Below, one piece after another: positions 16,763 to 24,909 of a DNA stretch of 53,845 nt; position 1 is the stretch's first letter, and every line of letters starts with the position of its first letter. The notes beneath the pieces were generated by a model, which ran no database searches, was not told the origin of the DNA, and worked only from the letters and a program-made list of their open reading frames with translations. The stretch comes from an uncultured Blautia sp. (GTDB lineage: Bacteria; Bacillota; Clostridia; Lachnospirales; Lachnospiraceae), in NCBI GenBank assembly GCA_934426285.1, contig CAKRYE010000007.1, forward strand, positions 1-53,845. The letters run 5' to 3'. A program made the position numbers and the translations under genes.

Positions 16763-17311
16763 TTACAAAATGCTGTCAATCATTCGTCTGTCAGGATGTG
16801 CGATCACGGAAGAATCCAGATACATTCCCTTTGTAGATACCAGCTGTTTTGCTCTCTCAATAGAAGCCTCTACAGCTGAAACCTCGCCGGTGATCATCAT
16901 ATATGATTTTCCACACATACCTTTTGCAATACGAAGTTCGATCAGATCAACGATTGCTGTTTTCGCTGCCTGATCTGCTGCTTCAATAATGGAAGCAGCA
17001 TCATAAGTTTCCAGAATTCCCAGTGCACTGATTTCATCCACCTGTGTGGTTCCATAGATAGCCGGGAAAATAGATTCATGAGGATTACCCAGTACGAAAC
17101 TGTCAATACACTTATCCTCATATGTAGTAACTGCCGCATCAACAGCTGCCTTTACCGCACTTAAGTCACCGGTAATAATTGCAATATATTTACCAGGACA
17201 TACGGTCTGAGCCTCGATGATCTCTACCTCAGATGTTTTTACCATAGCATCTGCTGCGGTAACGCCGGTAGCTGTAGTTTTAAATTCAATCATTCCGATT
17301 GCTTTACTCAT
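16763..17311 (-). CDS. pduT: Tandem-domain BMC shell protein, PduT-like (BMC-T) with Fe-S cysteine
   Basis: This 182-residue protein contains two BMC folds in tandem (about 1-90 and 95-182), so it forms pseudohexameric trimers. QTVCPGKYIAIITGD places a cysteine at residue 38. That is the same position as the cysteine that anchors a [4Fe-4S] cluster on the threefold axis of Salmonella PduT. It probably passes electrons across the shell with the PduS-like protein encoded just upstream. The start is the ATG at 17311, 10 bases after AAGGA; the GTG at 17320 would abut that site. The gene lies 16 bases after pduS. The cluster itself is inferred from the conserved cysteine. Confidence 0.9.
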   Translation of the reverse strand: MSKAIGMIEFKTTATGVTAADAMVKTSEVEIIEAQTVCPGKYIAIITGDLSAVKAAVDAAVTTYEDKCIDSFVLGNPHESIFPAIYGTTQVDEISALGILETYDAASIIEAADQAAKTAIVDLIELRIAKGMCGKSYMMITGEVSAVEASIERAKQLVSTKGMYLDSSVIAHPDRRMIDSIL

Positions 17312-17327
17312 TTTGTGCACGTCCTTT

Positions 17328-18656
17328 CTAATTTACTGCAATTATGATATAACGGTCTGTCACTTCTGTCACTTTTCCATTAACAGAAGCATGGATTCCT
17401 ACGCTTAAGCCCTGTGCAGGCTGAGCGATCATCTGTCCTCTGGTTACCGTATCACCGGCTTTTACTATTGCCTGAGCAGGTGCTCCGATATGCTGGCTCA
17501 GAAGGATTTTTACTTTCTTAACCTGCACCAGATCTTCATGGAGAGGTGCATCTTTGTCATATTTTGTAAGACCAAGACGTGCCATAAGACGTTCTTCAGG
17601 AACTTTACGATATTCTCTTGATTCCTGAACCGGCTTTGGCTGTACGCCCTGAGGCGGTCTGATACCTGCTTTTCTAAGTCCGCCCTTCATATCAGCCAGA
17701 AGGCTTCTGGGTGCCAGACTCTGAGGACAGGAATACATCTCACATACACCGCAGGAGCTGCAGAAGGATGCATCAATATATGGATTCAGATCTCTGAAAT
17801 CCTGATTTGCTGCTGCACGCATAAATTTTGCAGGATCAATGGGATGTCCCAGATTATGTCTCGGACATAAATCAGTACATGTATTACACTGGCAGCAGAT
17901 AGATGCTGCACGTTTTAAATCTATGGAAGAAGTCCGCTGCTTCTTCGCTACGATAAGATGGTCTTTTGGCAGTACCAAAATCGCATTTGTTGTCTTAGTC
18001 ACCGGATCAGAACCATTTCCGATACGTCCCATCATCGGGCCGCCGACAAAATAGACCGGATCTTTTACTGTTGTATTTCCAGCCTGGGCAACAACTTCCT
18101 CCAGTGTACATCCAAGAGGAACTCTCACTGTGACCGGATCACTTACCTCAGCAACAACAGATACATATTTATCAGTTACCGGCTGCTTCTCCTCAACCGC
18201 ACGATATACGTTATAAACAGTTTCTACATTGAATACGGCTACTCCCTGCTCAATAGGCAGTCCGCCCGGCCGTACCACTCGTCCTGTAGCTTCATAAATA
18301 AGTACAACTTCGTCACCCATAGGATATACCTCATCCAAAAGATGAAGTCTCATTCCCGGGAACTCCTCAATATGCTGGTTCAGCGCATTGATTGTCTGTA
18401 CATAAGATTTTTTGATTCCAATGATTGCTTCAGAAGCTCCTACCGTTTCCTGGATCATATGGAATGTTTTCATAATTTCATATGCATGTTTTTCCAATAA
18501 CTGTCTGTGTAATTTCAGTAATGGTTCACACTCTGCACAGTTCATAAGAATGGTATTTGCCTTATCTGTGAGCTTCATATAGGTAGGAAATCCCGCTCCA
18601 CCGGCACCTACTACACCATTCTGCTGTATAATATCCTGTAATTCTTTGATTTCCAT
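17328..18656 (-). CDS. pduS: PduS-like RnfC-family flavo-Fe-S protein
   Basis: This 442-residue protein has the RnfC/PduS layout. A glycine-rich flavin/NADH-binding start (GVVGAGGAGFPTYMKL) is followed by NCAECEPLL and VGGPMMGRIG. Two ferredoxin-like cysteine sets follow at residues 254-264 (CxxCxxCxxxCP) and 299-310 (CxxCxxCxxxxC), and an SLBB-type domain closes the protein. In Pdu compartments PduS is proposed to carry electrons in or out for redox balance, docked to PduT. No B12 reduction is needed with a glycyl radical dehydratase, so here NAD recycling is the likelier job. The start is the ATG at 18656, with GGAG at the end of the preceding gene; the stop of eutN is 4 bases upstream. Confidence 0.87.
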   Translation of the reverse strand: MEIKELQDIIQQNGVVGAGGAGFPTYMKLTDKANTILMNCAECEPLLKLHRQLLEKHAYEIMKTFHMIQETVGASEAIIGIKKSYVQTINALNQHIEEFPGMRLHLLDEVYPMGDEVVLIYEATGRVVRPGGLPIEQGVAVFNVETVYNVYRAVEEKQPVTDKYVSVVAEVSDPVTVRVPLGCTLEEVVAQAGNTTVKDPVYFVGGPMMGRIGNGSDPVTKTTNAILVLPKDHLIVAKKQRTSSIDLKRAASICCQCNTCTDLCPRHNLGHPIDPAKFMRAAANQDFRDLNPYIDASFCSSCGVCEMYSCPQSLAPRSLLADMKGGLRKAGIRPPQGVQPKPVQESREYRKVPEERLMARLGLTKYDKDAPLHEDLVQVKKVKILLSQHIGAPAQAIVKAGDTVTRGQMIAQPAQGLSVGIHASVNGKVTEVTDRYIIIAVN

Positions 18657-18660
18657 GGCG

Positions 18661-18927
18661 TTACTCCAATCCCGCACCGTCATCAATGATTCCGACTATA
18701 GCCGCATCTACCGGTGCTGTTTCTACGCCGCAGCCAATTCTTGCTGCGCTACCCTGTGCCACCAATACATATTCTCCCACTCCTGCTCCGATCATATCGA
18801 TCGCAACAAGCTGGCTGAGGTCACCCTTCATATGATGCACAGGCTCGATGATCATAAACTTATTTCCTATTAATTTTTCACATTTACGGGTGGAAACAAC
18901 ACTCCCAACCACTTTGCCTACTATCAT
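18661..18927 (-). CDS. eutN: EutN/CcmL-type BMC vertex protein (BMC-P)
   Basis: This 88-residue protein has the bacterial microcompartment vertex fold: MIVGKVVGSVVSTRK, KLIGNKFMIIEP, IDMIGAGVGEYVLVAQGSAAR and APVDAAIVGIID. Pentamers of this family cap the twelve vertices of the icosahedral shell. It is the only pentamer gene in the locus. The start ATG at 18927 follows GGAGG. A strong hairpin separates it from pduL upstream, and the next gene begins four bases after its stop. Confidence 0.92.
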   Translation of the reverse strand: MIVGKVVGSVVSTRKCEKLIGNKFMIIEPVHHMKGDLSQLVAIDMIGAGVGEYVLVAQGSAARIGCGVETAPVDAAIVGIIDDGAGLE

Positions 18928-18968
18928 ATGAGCCTCCGAATTATTATTGTTATGTCAACCCATTCACC

Positions 18969-19006
18969 GATAACCGTATAGCTGTTTCTCAGCATATACG
19001 GTTATC
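18969..19006 (-). repeat. Intercistronic hairpin between pduL and eutN
   Basis: The perfect 12-bp arms GATAACCGTATA (18969-18980) and TATACGGTTATC (18995-19006) gain three further pairs near the loop (GCT/AGC). No T run follows on the minus strand. It probably affects mRNA decay or the PduL-to-vertex ratio. Confidence 0.6.
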
Positions 19007-19021
19007 AAATGAATGAATATA

Positions 19022-19666
19022 TTATTTAATGATCGTTACTGTATTGCCTGTGGCAATTTTTGCTGCATTTGCTTCATCTGTATCGATATGCATTTCCAGA
19101 GTAAAGCTGTCATCTACACGGATCTTAACCTGATTAAAGATAGTTCCTCTCTCATTGTCAGCTTTCACAGATACGATATCTCCATCCTTTACACCAGCAG
19201 CCTGAGCATCCTTCGGAGACATATGAATGTGACGCATAGCCACAATACAGCCTTCCTTCAGATAAATAGCACCCTTAGGTCCTACGATAGCAATCGGAGC
19301 ACTTCCGGCAGTATCACCTGATTCACGAACCGGTACATTCATTCCCAGTTTGATCGCATCAGTAGCAGATACCTCAACCTGCGAAGCCTTACGTACAGGT
19401 CCAAGGATTCTCACATTCTCAATAGCACGAAGCTTCAGCCCTACAATAGTAACAGTCTCATTGGATGCAAACTGTCCGCCCATAAGTGCTTTCTTCTTTG
19501 TAAGCTGATATCCAGGTCCGAATAATGCTTCTACATGCTCCTGTGTCAAGTGAATATGTCTTGCGGAAACTCCAATAGGAACAACAAAGCCATTTCCCGT
19601 TTCTTTATTCTGGTCAATTGCCTGAAGTACCAATCTGGTAATCATTTCAATATTATTTGTTTCCAA
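19022..19666 (-). CDS. pduL: PduL-type phosphate propanoyltransferase
   Basis: This 214-residue protein matches PduL, the zinc-dependent phosphotransacylase that turns propionyl-CoA or acetyl-CoA into the acyl phosphate and recycles CoA inside the compartment. Metal ligands are visible as ARHIHL (His37, His39), MRHIHMSP (His146, His148) and a later EMHI (His193). Residues 5-18 (NIEMITRLVLQAID) form an amphipathic helix typical of an encapsulation peptide. The start is a TTG at 19666 preceded by AGGTG; it retains this helix. It lies between the shell genes and eutN. No acyl kinase gene is present in the window. Confidence 0.92.
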   Translation of the reverse strand: METNNIEMITRLVLQAIDQNKETGNGFVVPIGVSARHIHLTQEHVEALFGPGYQLTKKKALMGGQFASNETVTIVGLKLRAIENVRILGPVRKASQVEVSATDAIKLGMNVPVRESGDTAGSAPIAIVGPKGAIYLKEGCIVAMRHIHMSPKDAQAAGVKDGDIVSVKADNERGTIFNQVKIRVDDSFTLEMHIDTDEANAAKIATGNTVTIIK

Positions 19667-19701
19667 GAATACACCTGCTTTCCGTCAGAACTGACTTTAA
19701 A

Positions 19702-20229
19702 TTATTTTAATACAGGCAGGATTTTCTCTACATCTGTGTGTGGTCTTGGGATTACATGTGTAGCTACTAATTCGCCAAGTCTGGATGCTGCTGCGCTTCC
19801 GCTCTCTACTGCAGATTTAACTGCTCCTACATCTCCACGAACCATAACTGTTACAAGTCCGGATCCGATTTTCTCTGTTCCTACTAATGCAACATTAGCT
19901 GCTTTGCACATCTGGTCAGCTGCCTCGATTGCTGCTGTAAGTCCTCTGGTTTCAACCATTCCTAATGCTTCCTGTGTCATGATTTTTTCCTCCTTATGAA
20001 ATACTGTTCCACGAATTTCTTCTTTTACTGTTTCTTTTTTTATTGCCGTTTTCTTCGATGTTTCTGTAGTTTTTGCCGCCGTTCCAGCTGCTGCAGTTTT
20101 TGTTTCATTTGACGTTTCTTTCTTCACAGCAGTTTTTGCTTTTGAAGCTGTACTCCTTGTTCTTCTGGGAGCAGCAGCCTTTCCGGGAGCTTTATTCTCT
20201 GCTTCAGGTTTCTTTTCTTCAGCCATCAT
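19702..20229 (-). CDS. BMC-H shell protein with an 83-residue basic N-terminal extension and a second internal start
   Basis: Read from the first ATG (20229), which overlaps the stop codon of the preceding shell gene as ATGA, the protein has 175 residues. Residues 1-83 are a low-complexity tail rich in Lys, Ala, Thr and Glu (for example [16 protein letters not shown]). Residues 84-175 are a complete BMC-H domain ([14 protein letters not shown] to VIPRPH). An internal ATG at 19980 has AGGAGG 8 bases upstream and would give a normal 92-residue shell protein. Both forms are probably made, comparable to PduB and PduB'. The tail could point inward to hold enzymes or link shell to cargo. The BMC domain is nearly identical to the protein at 20607-20882. 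Confidence 0.85.
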   Translation of the reverse strand: MMAEEKKPEAENKAPGKAAAPRRTRSTASKAKTAVKKETSNETKTAAAGTAAKTTETSKKTAIKKETVKEEIRGTVFHKEEKIMTQEALGMVETRGLTAAIEAADQMCKAANVALVGTEKIGSGLVTVMVRGDVGAVKSAVESGSAAASRLGELVATHVIPRPHTDVEKILPVLK

Positions 20230-20534
20230 TCATCCCCCTGTTTCGCCTGGTTCTTCCAGCGGCTTGCACTTAATTCCACAATCTTGACAATCTCTTCATG
20301 TGGTCGGGCAATCACTGCATAACTTACCGGTTTCTTAATCGCGCCTGCCACAGCAGCCTCTACAGCTTCTGTTACGGCAGACACATCGCCTTCAATTATA
20401 ATGGTAACCAGTCGTCCGCCCAGCTTACGTTCCCATGACGCCAGCTCAACGTCTGCAGTTTTACACATGATATCAAGAGCGTCAATCGCTGCTACAACAC
20501 CAGTGATTTCTATAAAACCATATGATTTACTCAT
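20226..20534 (-). CDS. BMC-H shell protein with C-terminal extension
   Basis: This 102-residue single BMC domain has [31 protein letters not shown] (written in two parts: [19 protein letters not shown], then [11 protein letters not shown]), [15 protein letters not shown] and [11 protein letters not shown] hydrophilic C-terminal tail ([13 protein letters not shown]) follows. It is clearly different from the two near-identical BMC-H copies around it, so it likely forms hexamers with a different pore. The start ATG at 20534 follows AAAGGAG. Its stop overlaps the start of the next, tail-bearing shell gene, so the two are translationally coupled. Confidence 0.9.
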   Translation of the reverse strand: MSKSYGFIEITGVVAAIDALDIMCKTADVELASWERKLGGRLVTIIIEGDVSAVTEAVEAAVAGAIKKPVSYAVIARPHEEIVKIVELSASRWKNQAKQGDE

Positions 20535-20606
20535 GAGCGAACTCCTTTTAGATCACTGCACAATGTGATATGTACAGTACTCTATAATTTATACTACCGT
20601 GACTGG

Positions 20607-20882
20607 TCAGATGCTTGGAAGGATTTTCTCTACATCATTGTGAGGTCTCGGGATTACATGTGTAGCTACTAATTCGCCAAGTCTGGATGCTGCTGCGCTT
20701 CCGCTTTCTACTGCTGCCTTAACAGCTCCTACATCTCCGCGAACCATAACTGTTACAAGTCCAGATCCGATTTTCTCTGTTCCTACCAGTGAAACCTCAG
20801 CTGCCTTTGTCATTGCATCAGCTGCTTCAATTGCTGCTGTAAGTCCTCTGGTTTCAACCATTCCTAATGCTTCCTGTGCCAT
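20607..20882 (-). CDS. BMC-H shell protein (PduA/CcmK-like major hexamer)
   Basis: This 91-residue protein is a canonical BMC-H domain: [39 protein letters not shown] and [14 protein letters not shown]. The KIGSG loop matches the central pore loop of PduA-type hexamers and would let diol or other small polar metabolites pass. It is likely the bulk facet protein. The start ATG at 20882 has AGGAGG upstream. It differs from the domain at 19702-19980 at roughly nine positions, so the two are recent duplicates or are kept alike by gene conversion. Confidence 0.93.
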   Translation of the reverse strand: MAQEALGMVETRGLTAAIEAADAMTKAAEVSLVGTEKIGSGLVTVMVRGDVGAVKAAVESGSAAASRLGELVATHVIPRPHNDVEKILPSI

Positions 20883-20968
20883 TTTCTATTCCTCCTGAAT
20901 TTCCTGAATCAACGATAACTGTTCTTGTTCTGCAGCTACGTTTTCGGTTTTCTATTGATGTCTTATCA

Positions 20969-21004
20969 TAACTGTTCCGTATTCAGCTGAGTACTGAACA
21001 GTTA
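20969..21004 (-). repeat. Intercistronic hairpin between two BMC-H genes
   Basis: TAACTGTTC pairs with GAACAGTTA (9 bp), then after one mismatch GTATTC pairs with GAGTAC (one wobble) around an AGCT tetraloop. This 36-base near-perfect stem has no T run on the minus strand. It probably protects or processes the shell mRNA. Confidence 0.6.
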
Positions 21005-21037
21005 CATCTTATCTTATAATTCAAGGATATGCAACTG

Positions 21038-21352
21038 TTATTGCTTATCCAGGGCGCTGATCTTCAGCATTTTCTCCGTTCCCTCCTCGGGATTCGGAAT
21101 GATATAATGCTGTACCACACCAGTCATTCTGTTCGCAACTTCCATGCCTGCTTCCACAGCCGCTGTAACGTCTGTTACACTTCCTCTGAACTTGATGCAG
21201 ACAAGGAGCGGCACCGGCAGGCTGTCAGCATTAGCTGGTTTATTCTTATCGAACACTTCCAGACGGACATTTGCTGCCTTGCATCCGGCATCGCCTGCTA
21301 CAAAGGCTGTTGTAAGTCCAAATACCTCTAAAATTCCTACAGCTTCTGCCAT
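21038..21352 (-). CDS. BMC-H shell protein with longer loop
   Basis: This 104-residue BMC domain opens MAEAVGILEVFGLTTAFVAG and ends VQHYIIPNPEEG. It contains an insertion (DKNKPANADSLPVPL) between the second and third strands where typical BMC-H proteins have a short turn. The insertion could alter the pore or the outer face. It belongs to the hexameric class rather than the permuted PduU/EutS class, because the N-terminal helix order is normal. The start ATG at 21352 follows GAGGAG. It is the first shell gene after the Zn alcohol dehydrogenase, 27 bases downstream. Confidence 0.88.
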   Translation of the reverse strand: MAEAVGILEVFGLTTAFVAGDAGCKAANVRLEVFDKNKPANADSLPVPLLVCIKFRGSVTDVTAAVEAGMEVANRMTGVVQHYIIPNPEEGTEKMLKISALDKQ

Positions 21353-21379
21353 TTCGTTTCTCCTCTATTGCCAGGCCTG

Positions 21380-22594
21380 TTATTTATTTACTACCGCGAT
21401 CTTCAGTCCTGTCATAGCCAGGTTTGTCTGAAGTGCCTCATTGATCTGCTCTAACGGGAATTTGTCAGTGATCAGTTCGGACATTGGCAGACCGATTGCA
21501 TTTGCTCTCTTGAGGAAATCAAAGGTTGTAACATAATCTCTCAGAGTATATACCCAGGATCCAACCAGATTGATTTCTTTGGAGCAGAGATCAAAATGAG
21601 GATTGATCACTGCGTCTCCACCATTGATGAAGAATCCAAGTTCGCAAAGGCCACCGCCATTGCGGATAAATTTATAAATATTTGCATGAGCTTTCGGGTT
21701 ACCTGTACACTGGAAAGCGAAATCTGCAAGATGTCCGCCCTGTGCTTCCTTAACAGCCTCAGCCAGTGCTTCTGTTCCCTTGAAGTTCATGAAGTTAACG
21801 CTTGTTGTTGCGCCCATTCTCTTAGCAAACTCAAGACGTTTCTCATTTCCGTCTACAGCACAGATATTCTCAATACCCATAGTACGAAGTACTGCGATAC
21901 AGATCAGACCGATCGGTCCGCATCCCTGTACAACAACTCTGCTGTTGAAACGAAGGATTCCTGTTGTTTTTGCTCTCTCTACTGCATGTACAAGTACAGC
22001 ACATGGCTCGATCAGGATTCGGGAATCCAGATCCAGATCACTTACATTAAAGAATGTAGTTCCAAAGCTTCCGCCTCTTAAGAAGATGTAGTCTGAGAAC
22101 CATCCGTTAAGATGTACATCATCATCCGGAAGAAGTCCGTATACGTCAGCGCCGCCTACATTTTTCTTGTTCAGGTCAAACATTGTGATATCAGGATCAT
22201 CTTTAAAGATCATACAGGTAACAACCTTGTCACCAACCTTAACCGGTTTTCCGGCTGTATCTACTTTAACATTTTTACCCATTGCTACGATCTCACCTGT
22301 TCCCTCATGTCCGAGAGCTACAGGGATCAGATTAAATGGATCTCTCTTGAATTCATGTGCATCTGTACCGCAGACACCGCATCCCTCTACTTTAACCAGG
22401 ATGTCATCATCTCCGATTGGAGGAATCGGGTATTCTTTCAGTTCAAAATGCTCTTTTTCTGTTAACACTGCTACTCTGGCTGTTTTAGGAATTGCACCGC
22501 TGTTGCTGGATGCAGCTGCTGCCGGTGCTGTTCCTGTCATGCCGGAGAGAACCTGTTTTACGATTTCTTCAATATTCACGTTATTCATATCCAT
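21380..22594 (-). CDS. Zinc-type alcohol dehydrogenase with N-terminal encapsulation peptide
   Basis: This 404-residue medium-chain dehydrogenase has GCGVCGTDAHEF (catalytic Zn ligand Cys75), ALGHEGTG (His96, Glu97) and a Rossmann VVQGCGPIGLICIAVL. An N-terminal helix of NIEEIVKQVLSGM plus an Ala/Ser linker (residues 7-33) precedes the enzyme, the usual form of a microcompartment targeting tag. The four-cysteine structural zinc lobe is absent. It would reduce lactaldehyde to 1,2-propanediol or an aldehyde to its alcohol. The gene order matches the Zn dehydrogenase of Clostridium phytofermentans fucose compartments. The start ATG at 22594 follows AAAGGAG. Confidence 0.85.
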   Translation of the reverse strand: MDMNNVNIEEIVKQVLSGMTGTAPAAAASSNSGAIPKTARVAVLTEKEHFELKEYPIPPIGDDDILVKVEGCGVCGTDAHEFKRDPFNLIPVALGHEGTGEIVAMGKNVKVDTAGKPVKVGDKVVTCMIFKDDPDITMFDLNKKNVGGADVYGLLPDDDVHLNGWFSDYIFLRGGSFGTTFFNVSDLDLDSRILIEPCAVLVHAVERAKTTGILRFNSRVVVQGCGPIGLICIAVLRTMGIENICAVDGNEKRLEFAKRMGATTSVNFMNFKGTEALAEAVKEAQGGHLADFAFQCTGNPKAHANIYKFIRNGGGLCELGFFINGGDAVINPHFDLCSKEINLVGSWVYTLRDYVTTFDFLKRANAIGLPMSELITDKFPLEQINEALQTNLAMTGLKIAVVNK

Positions 22595-22621
22595 GTTCTT
22601 TTCTCTCCTTTAATACACTGA

Positions 22622-24010
22622 TTAACGAATGCATAAATTGTCTACCATTACGCAACGTCTTCTCTTTGTAAATGTGCTTGCACTGGTAAGACCCTCGCCT
22701 GTACGGCTGGCAATTGTAAAGGTAGCATATCCTTCACCGCCAAATCCAAGTGCTGAATAAGACGGAGCATTCTTTACAAGAATTGCTGTATCAATTGCTT
22801 TTGCATATTTTGTAATATTATCAATATTCTTTGAATGAATATGTGCGGAATGGCGATTGCCATGCTCCAGCCATACTGCCTGTTCTACGGCATCATCAAA
22901 GTCTCTGGCTCTTACAACACCCAGGATTGGCATCATAAGCTCAGTTGTGATCAGCGGATGTTCCTTCGGTCCTTCAAATACAATACATCTGATATTTGCC
23001 GGTGCCTGTACACCGATCATAGAAAGAAGAGTTTTTGCATCACGGCCTACACATTTACGGTTCAGTTTACCGCCTGCAAGAACAACTGATGTCAGCTTAT
23101 CCTGCTCTTCCTTGGATGCAAGATAGCAGTCATTTTCGCTTACCAGGTAATGCATCAGTTCATCTACAATAGAAGATACTGCAACAATTTCCTTCTCAGC
23201 AATACATGGAAGGTTATTGTCAAATGTACATCCATTTACAATGTCCTGAGCTGCTTTACGGATATCTGCGGTCTCATCAACCAGTGCCGGCGGGTTACCT
23301 GCTCCGGCTCCGATACCACGCTTGCCTGAAGAAAGCACTGCGGTTACTACACCAGGACCACCTGTTGCTACGATCAGATGAATATCTTTATGCTTCATCA
23401 TAGTGTTGCTTGTTTCCAGAGTAGGTTTTTCAACTGTAACTGCGATATTGTCCGGGCCACCGTTTTCCAGAGAAGCCTCGTTCAGCAGATTGATCGCATA
23501 AATAGATGTTTTGACAGCTGCAGGATGAGGATTAAATACAACTGTATTTCCGCCTGCCAGCATACCCATAGTGTTGCACAGTACTGTCTCACTTGGATTT
23601 GTACACGGAGTAATGGCTCCGATCACACCAAAGGGTCCCATCTCAACAAGAGTCAGTCCTCTGTCTCCTGTCCATGCAGTAGTTGTAATATCTTCTGTTC
23701 CAGGTGTCTTATCAGCAACAAGAATATGTTTCAGGATCTTATCTCCTACATTTCCCATTCCTGTTTCCTCAACACCCATACGTGCCAGTACTTCTGCATT
23801 ATCTTTAATTTTTTTACGAATACAGGTAATAATTTTCTCTCTCTGATCCATGGACATCTTCTTAACGATCTGCTGAGATTTCTTTGCAGCTTCGATAGCA
23901 TCATTCATATCTTTGAAGATTCCATGTTTACCGGTCGGAGCGTCTGCAATCTGCATCTTTGCCATTACTTCCTGTACAATTGACTGTACCATGTTCTCAT
24001 TAATTGGCAT
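22622..24010 (-). CDS. pduP: CoA-acylating aldehyde dehydrogenase (PduP-like)
   Basis: This 462-residue protein is of PduP length. It has an N-terminal amphipathic helix, ENMVQSIVQEVMAKMQ (residues 5-20), and a linker as encapsulation tag. The catalytic cysteine is Cys269 in FDNNLPCIAEKE. ITPCTNPSETVLCNTMGM and GAGAGNPPALVDETADI are hallmarks of the CoA-acylating subfamily (PduP/EutE). It oxidises propionaldehyde (or acetaldehyde) with NAD and CoA. The start is the ATG at 24010, 8 bases after AGGAGG; the upstream in-frame ATG at 24031 lies before that site. It sits 29 bases after the aldolase gene. Confidence 0.93.
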   Translation of the reverse strand: MPINENMVQSIVQEVMAKMQIADAPTGKHGIFKDMNDAIEAAKKSQQIVKKMSMDQREKIITCIRKKIKDNAEVLARMGVEETGMGNVGDKILKHILVADKTPGTEDITTTAWTGDRGLTLVEMGPFGVIGAITPCTNPSETVLCNTMGMLAGGNTVVFNPHPAAVKTSIYAINLLNEASLENGGPDNIAVTVEKPTLETSNTMMKHKDIHLIVATGGPGVVTAVLSSGKRGIGAGAGNPPALVDETADIRKAAQDIVNGCTFDNNLPCIAEKEIVAVSSIVDELMHYLVSENDCYLASKEEQDKLTSVVLAGGKLNRKCVGRDAKTLLSMIGVQAPANIRCIVFEGPKEHPLITTELMMPILGVVRARDFDDAVEQAVWLEHGNRHSAHIHSKNIDNITKYAKAIDTAILVKNAPSYSALGFGGEGYATFTIASRTGEGLTSASTFTKRRRCVMVDNLCIR

Positions 24011-24039
24011 GAGACTGTCCTCCTTAATCATTCAAATAT

Positions 24040-24909
24040 TTATTTCATTCCCAGCTGTTCCATTACTCTCTTTGTGATCTCAGCAACTACCTGTGCATCG
24101 TTCTGTGCAGGAGTTTCTTCTGTACATCCGCAGTCACCGCCAACGAAATCATACTGATATCCAGGGAATTTTTTGAATTCTCCGCCATCATGACATGCTC
24201 CGCCACAGTTATGGCAGTTCATACCGCTCTTGTTCTGGCAAAGGTTTGCCGGATGTTTACCAGCCATACCGAATTTACGACGGATTTCATACAGTTTCTT
24301 AATATTCTTCTCATCGAATTCCTTCGGGCCGCCCAGTAATTTGCTCTGATACAGAAGCTGTGCATAGAATTCTACAGATTCCATTTTCATGTAAGCTGCA
24401 TTCAGGTCTGTGCTCCATGTCAGTGCTCCGTGGTTTTCAAGAAGAACTGCATCAAAATATGGAAGGTATTTTTCAAGATTGTCCGGAATTTCCATTGTAG
24501 AAGGTGTACCATATTCAGCGATCGGAACGCATCCAAGAGCGATAACTGCCTCTGGCATGATCGGCTGTGTAAGCGGAATACCTGCAATTGCAAAAGATGT
24601 TGCATACATAGGATGTGCATGTACAACAGATCCTACATCCGGTCTCTTCTCATATACTCTCATATGCATCTTGATCTCGGATGATGGTTTGAATCCCGGA
24701 TTAGCCTGGATCACATTACCCTTGGCATCAACTTTACAGATAAACTCTGGTGTCATGAAACCTTTGGAAACACCTGTTGGTGTGCAAAGGAATTCATTGT
24801 CATTTAATTTTACAGAGATATTTCCGTCGTTAGCTGCTACCATGTTACGGTTGTAGATTCTTCTTCCGATGTCACAGATCTGTTTTTTGATTTCAAATTC
24901 GTTTACCAT
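24040..24909 (-). CDS. fucA: Class II sugar-phosphate aldolase (FucA/RhaD-like) with Cys-rich segment and C-terminal encapsulation peptide
   Basis: This 289-residue protein has the FucA fold: AANDGNISVKL (27-32), TPTGVSKG, catalytic Glu78 (SSEIK), zinc ligands His97 and His99 (VVHAHP) and His160 (LENHGALTW). It cleaves fuculose-1-P to DHAP and lactaldehyde. Relatives also act on rhamnulose-1-P and 5-deoxyribulose-1-P. After residue 220 comes an unusual segment with six cysteines (224, 232, 235, 239, 260, 262) and two histidines. The helix AQVVAEITKRVMEQLGMK at the C terminus is an encapsulation tag. The ATG at 24909 gives 9-base spacing to AGGAGG; an ATG at 24915 is an alternative. It has its own promoter and two upstream elements. 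Confidence 0.9.
   Translation of the reverse strand: MVNEFEIKKQICDIGRRIYNRNMVAANDGNISVKLNDNEFLCTPTGVSKGFMTPEFICKVDAKGNVIQANPGFKPSSEIKMHMRVYEKRPDVGSVVHAHPMYATSFAIAGIPLTQPIMPEAVIALGCVPIAEYGTPSTMEIPDNLEKYLPYFDAVLLENHGALTWSTDLNAAYMKMESVEFYAQLLYQSKLLGGPKEFDEKNIKKLYEIRRKFGMAGKHPANLCQNKSGMNCHNCGGACHDGGEFKKFPGYQYDFVGGDCGCTEETPAQNDAQVVAEITKRVMEQLGMK

Noticed and set aside
19702..20882. Nearly identical DNA blocks as an insertion element or CRISPR-like repeat
   Set aside because: The similarity is confined to BMC-H coding sequence and is explained by paralogous shell genes.
23378..23983. Plus-strand open frame of about 200 codons opposite the aldehyde dehydrogenase gene
   Set aside because: It is an antisense shadow with Cys/His-rich random composition and no ribosome site.
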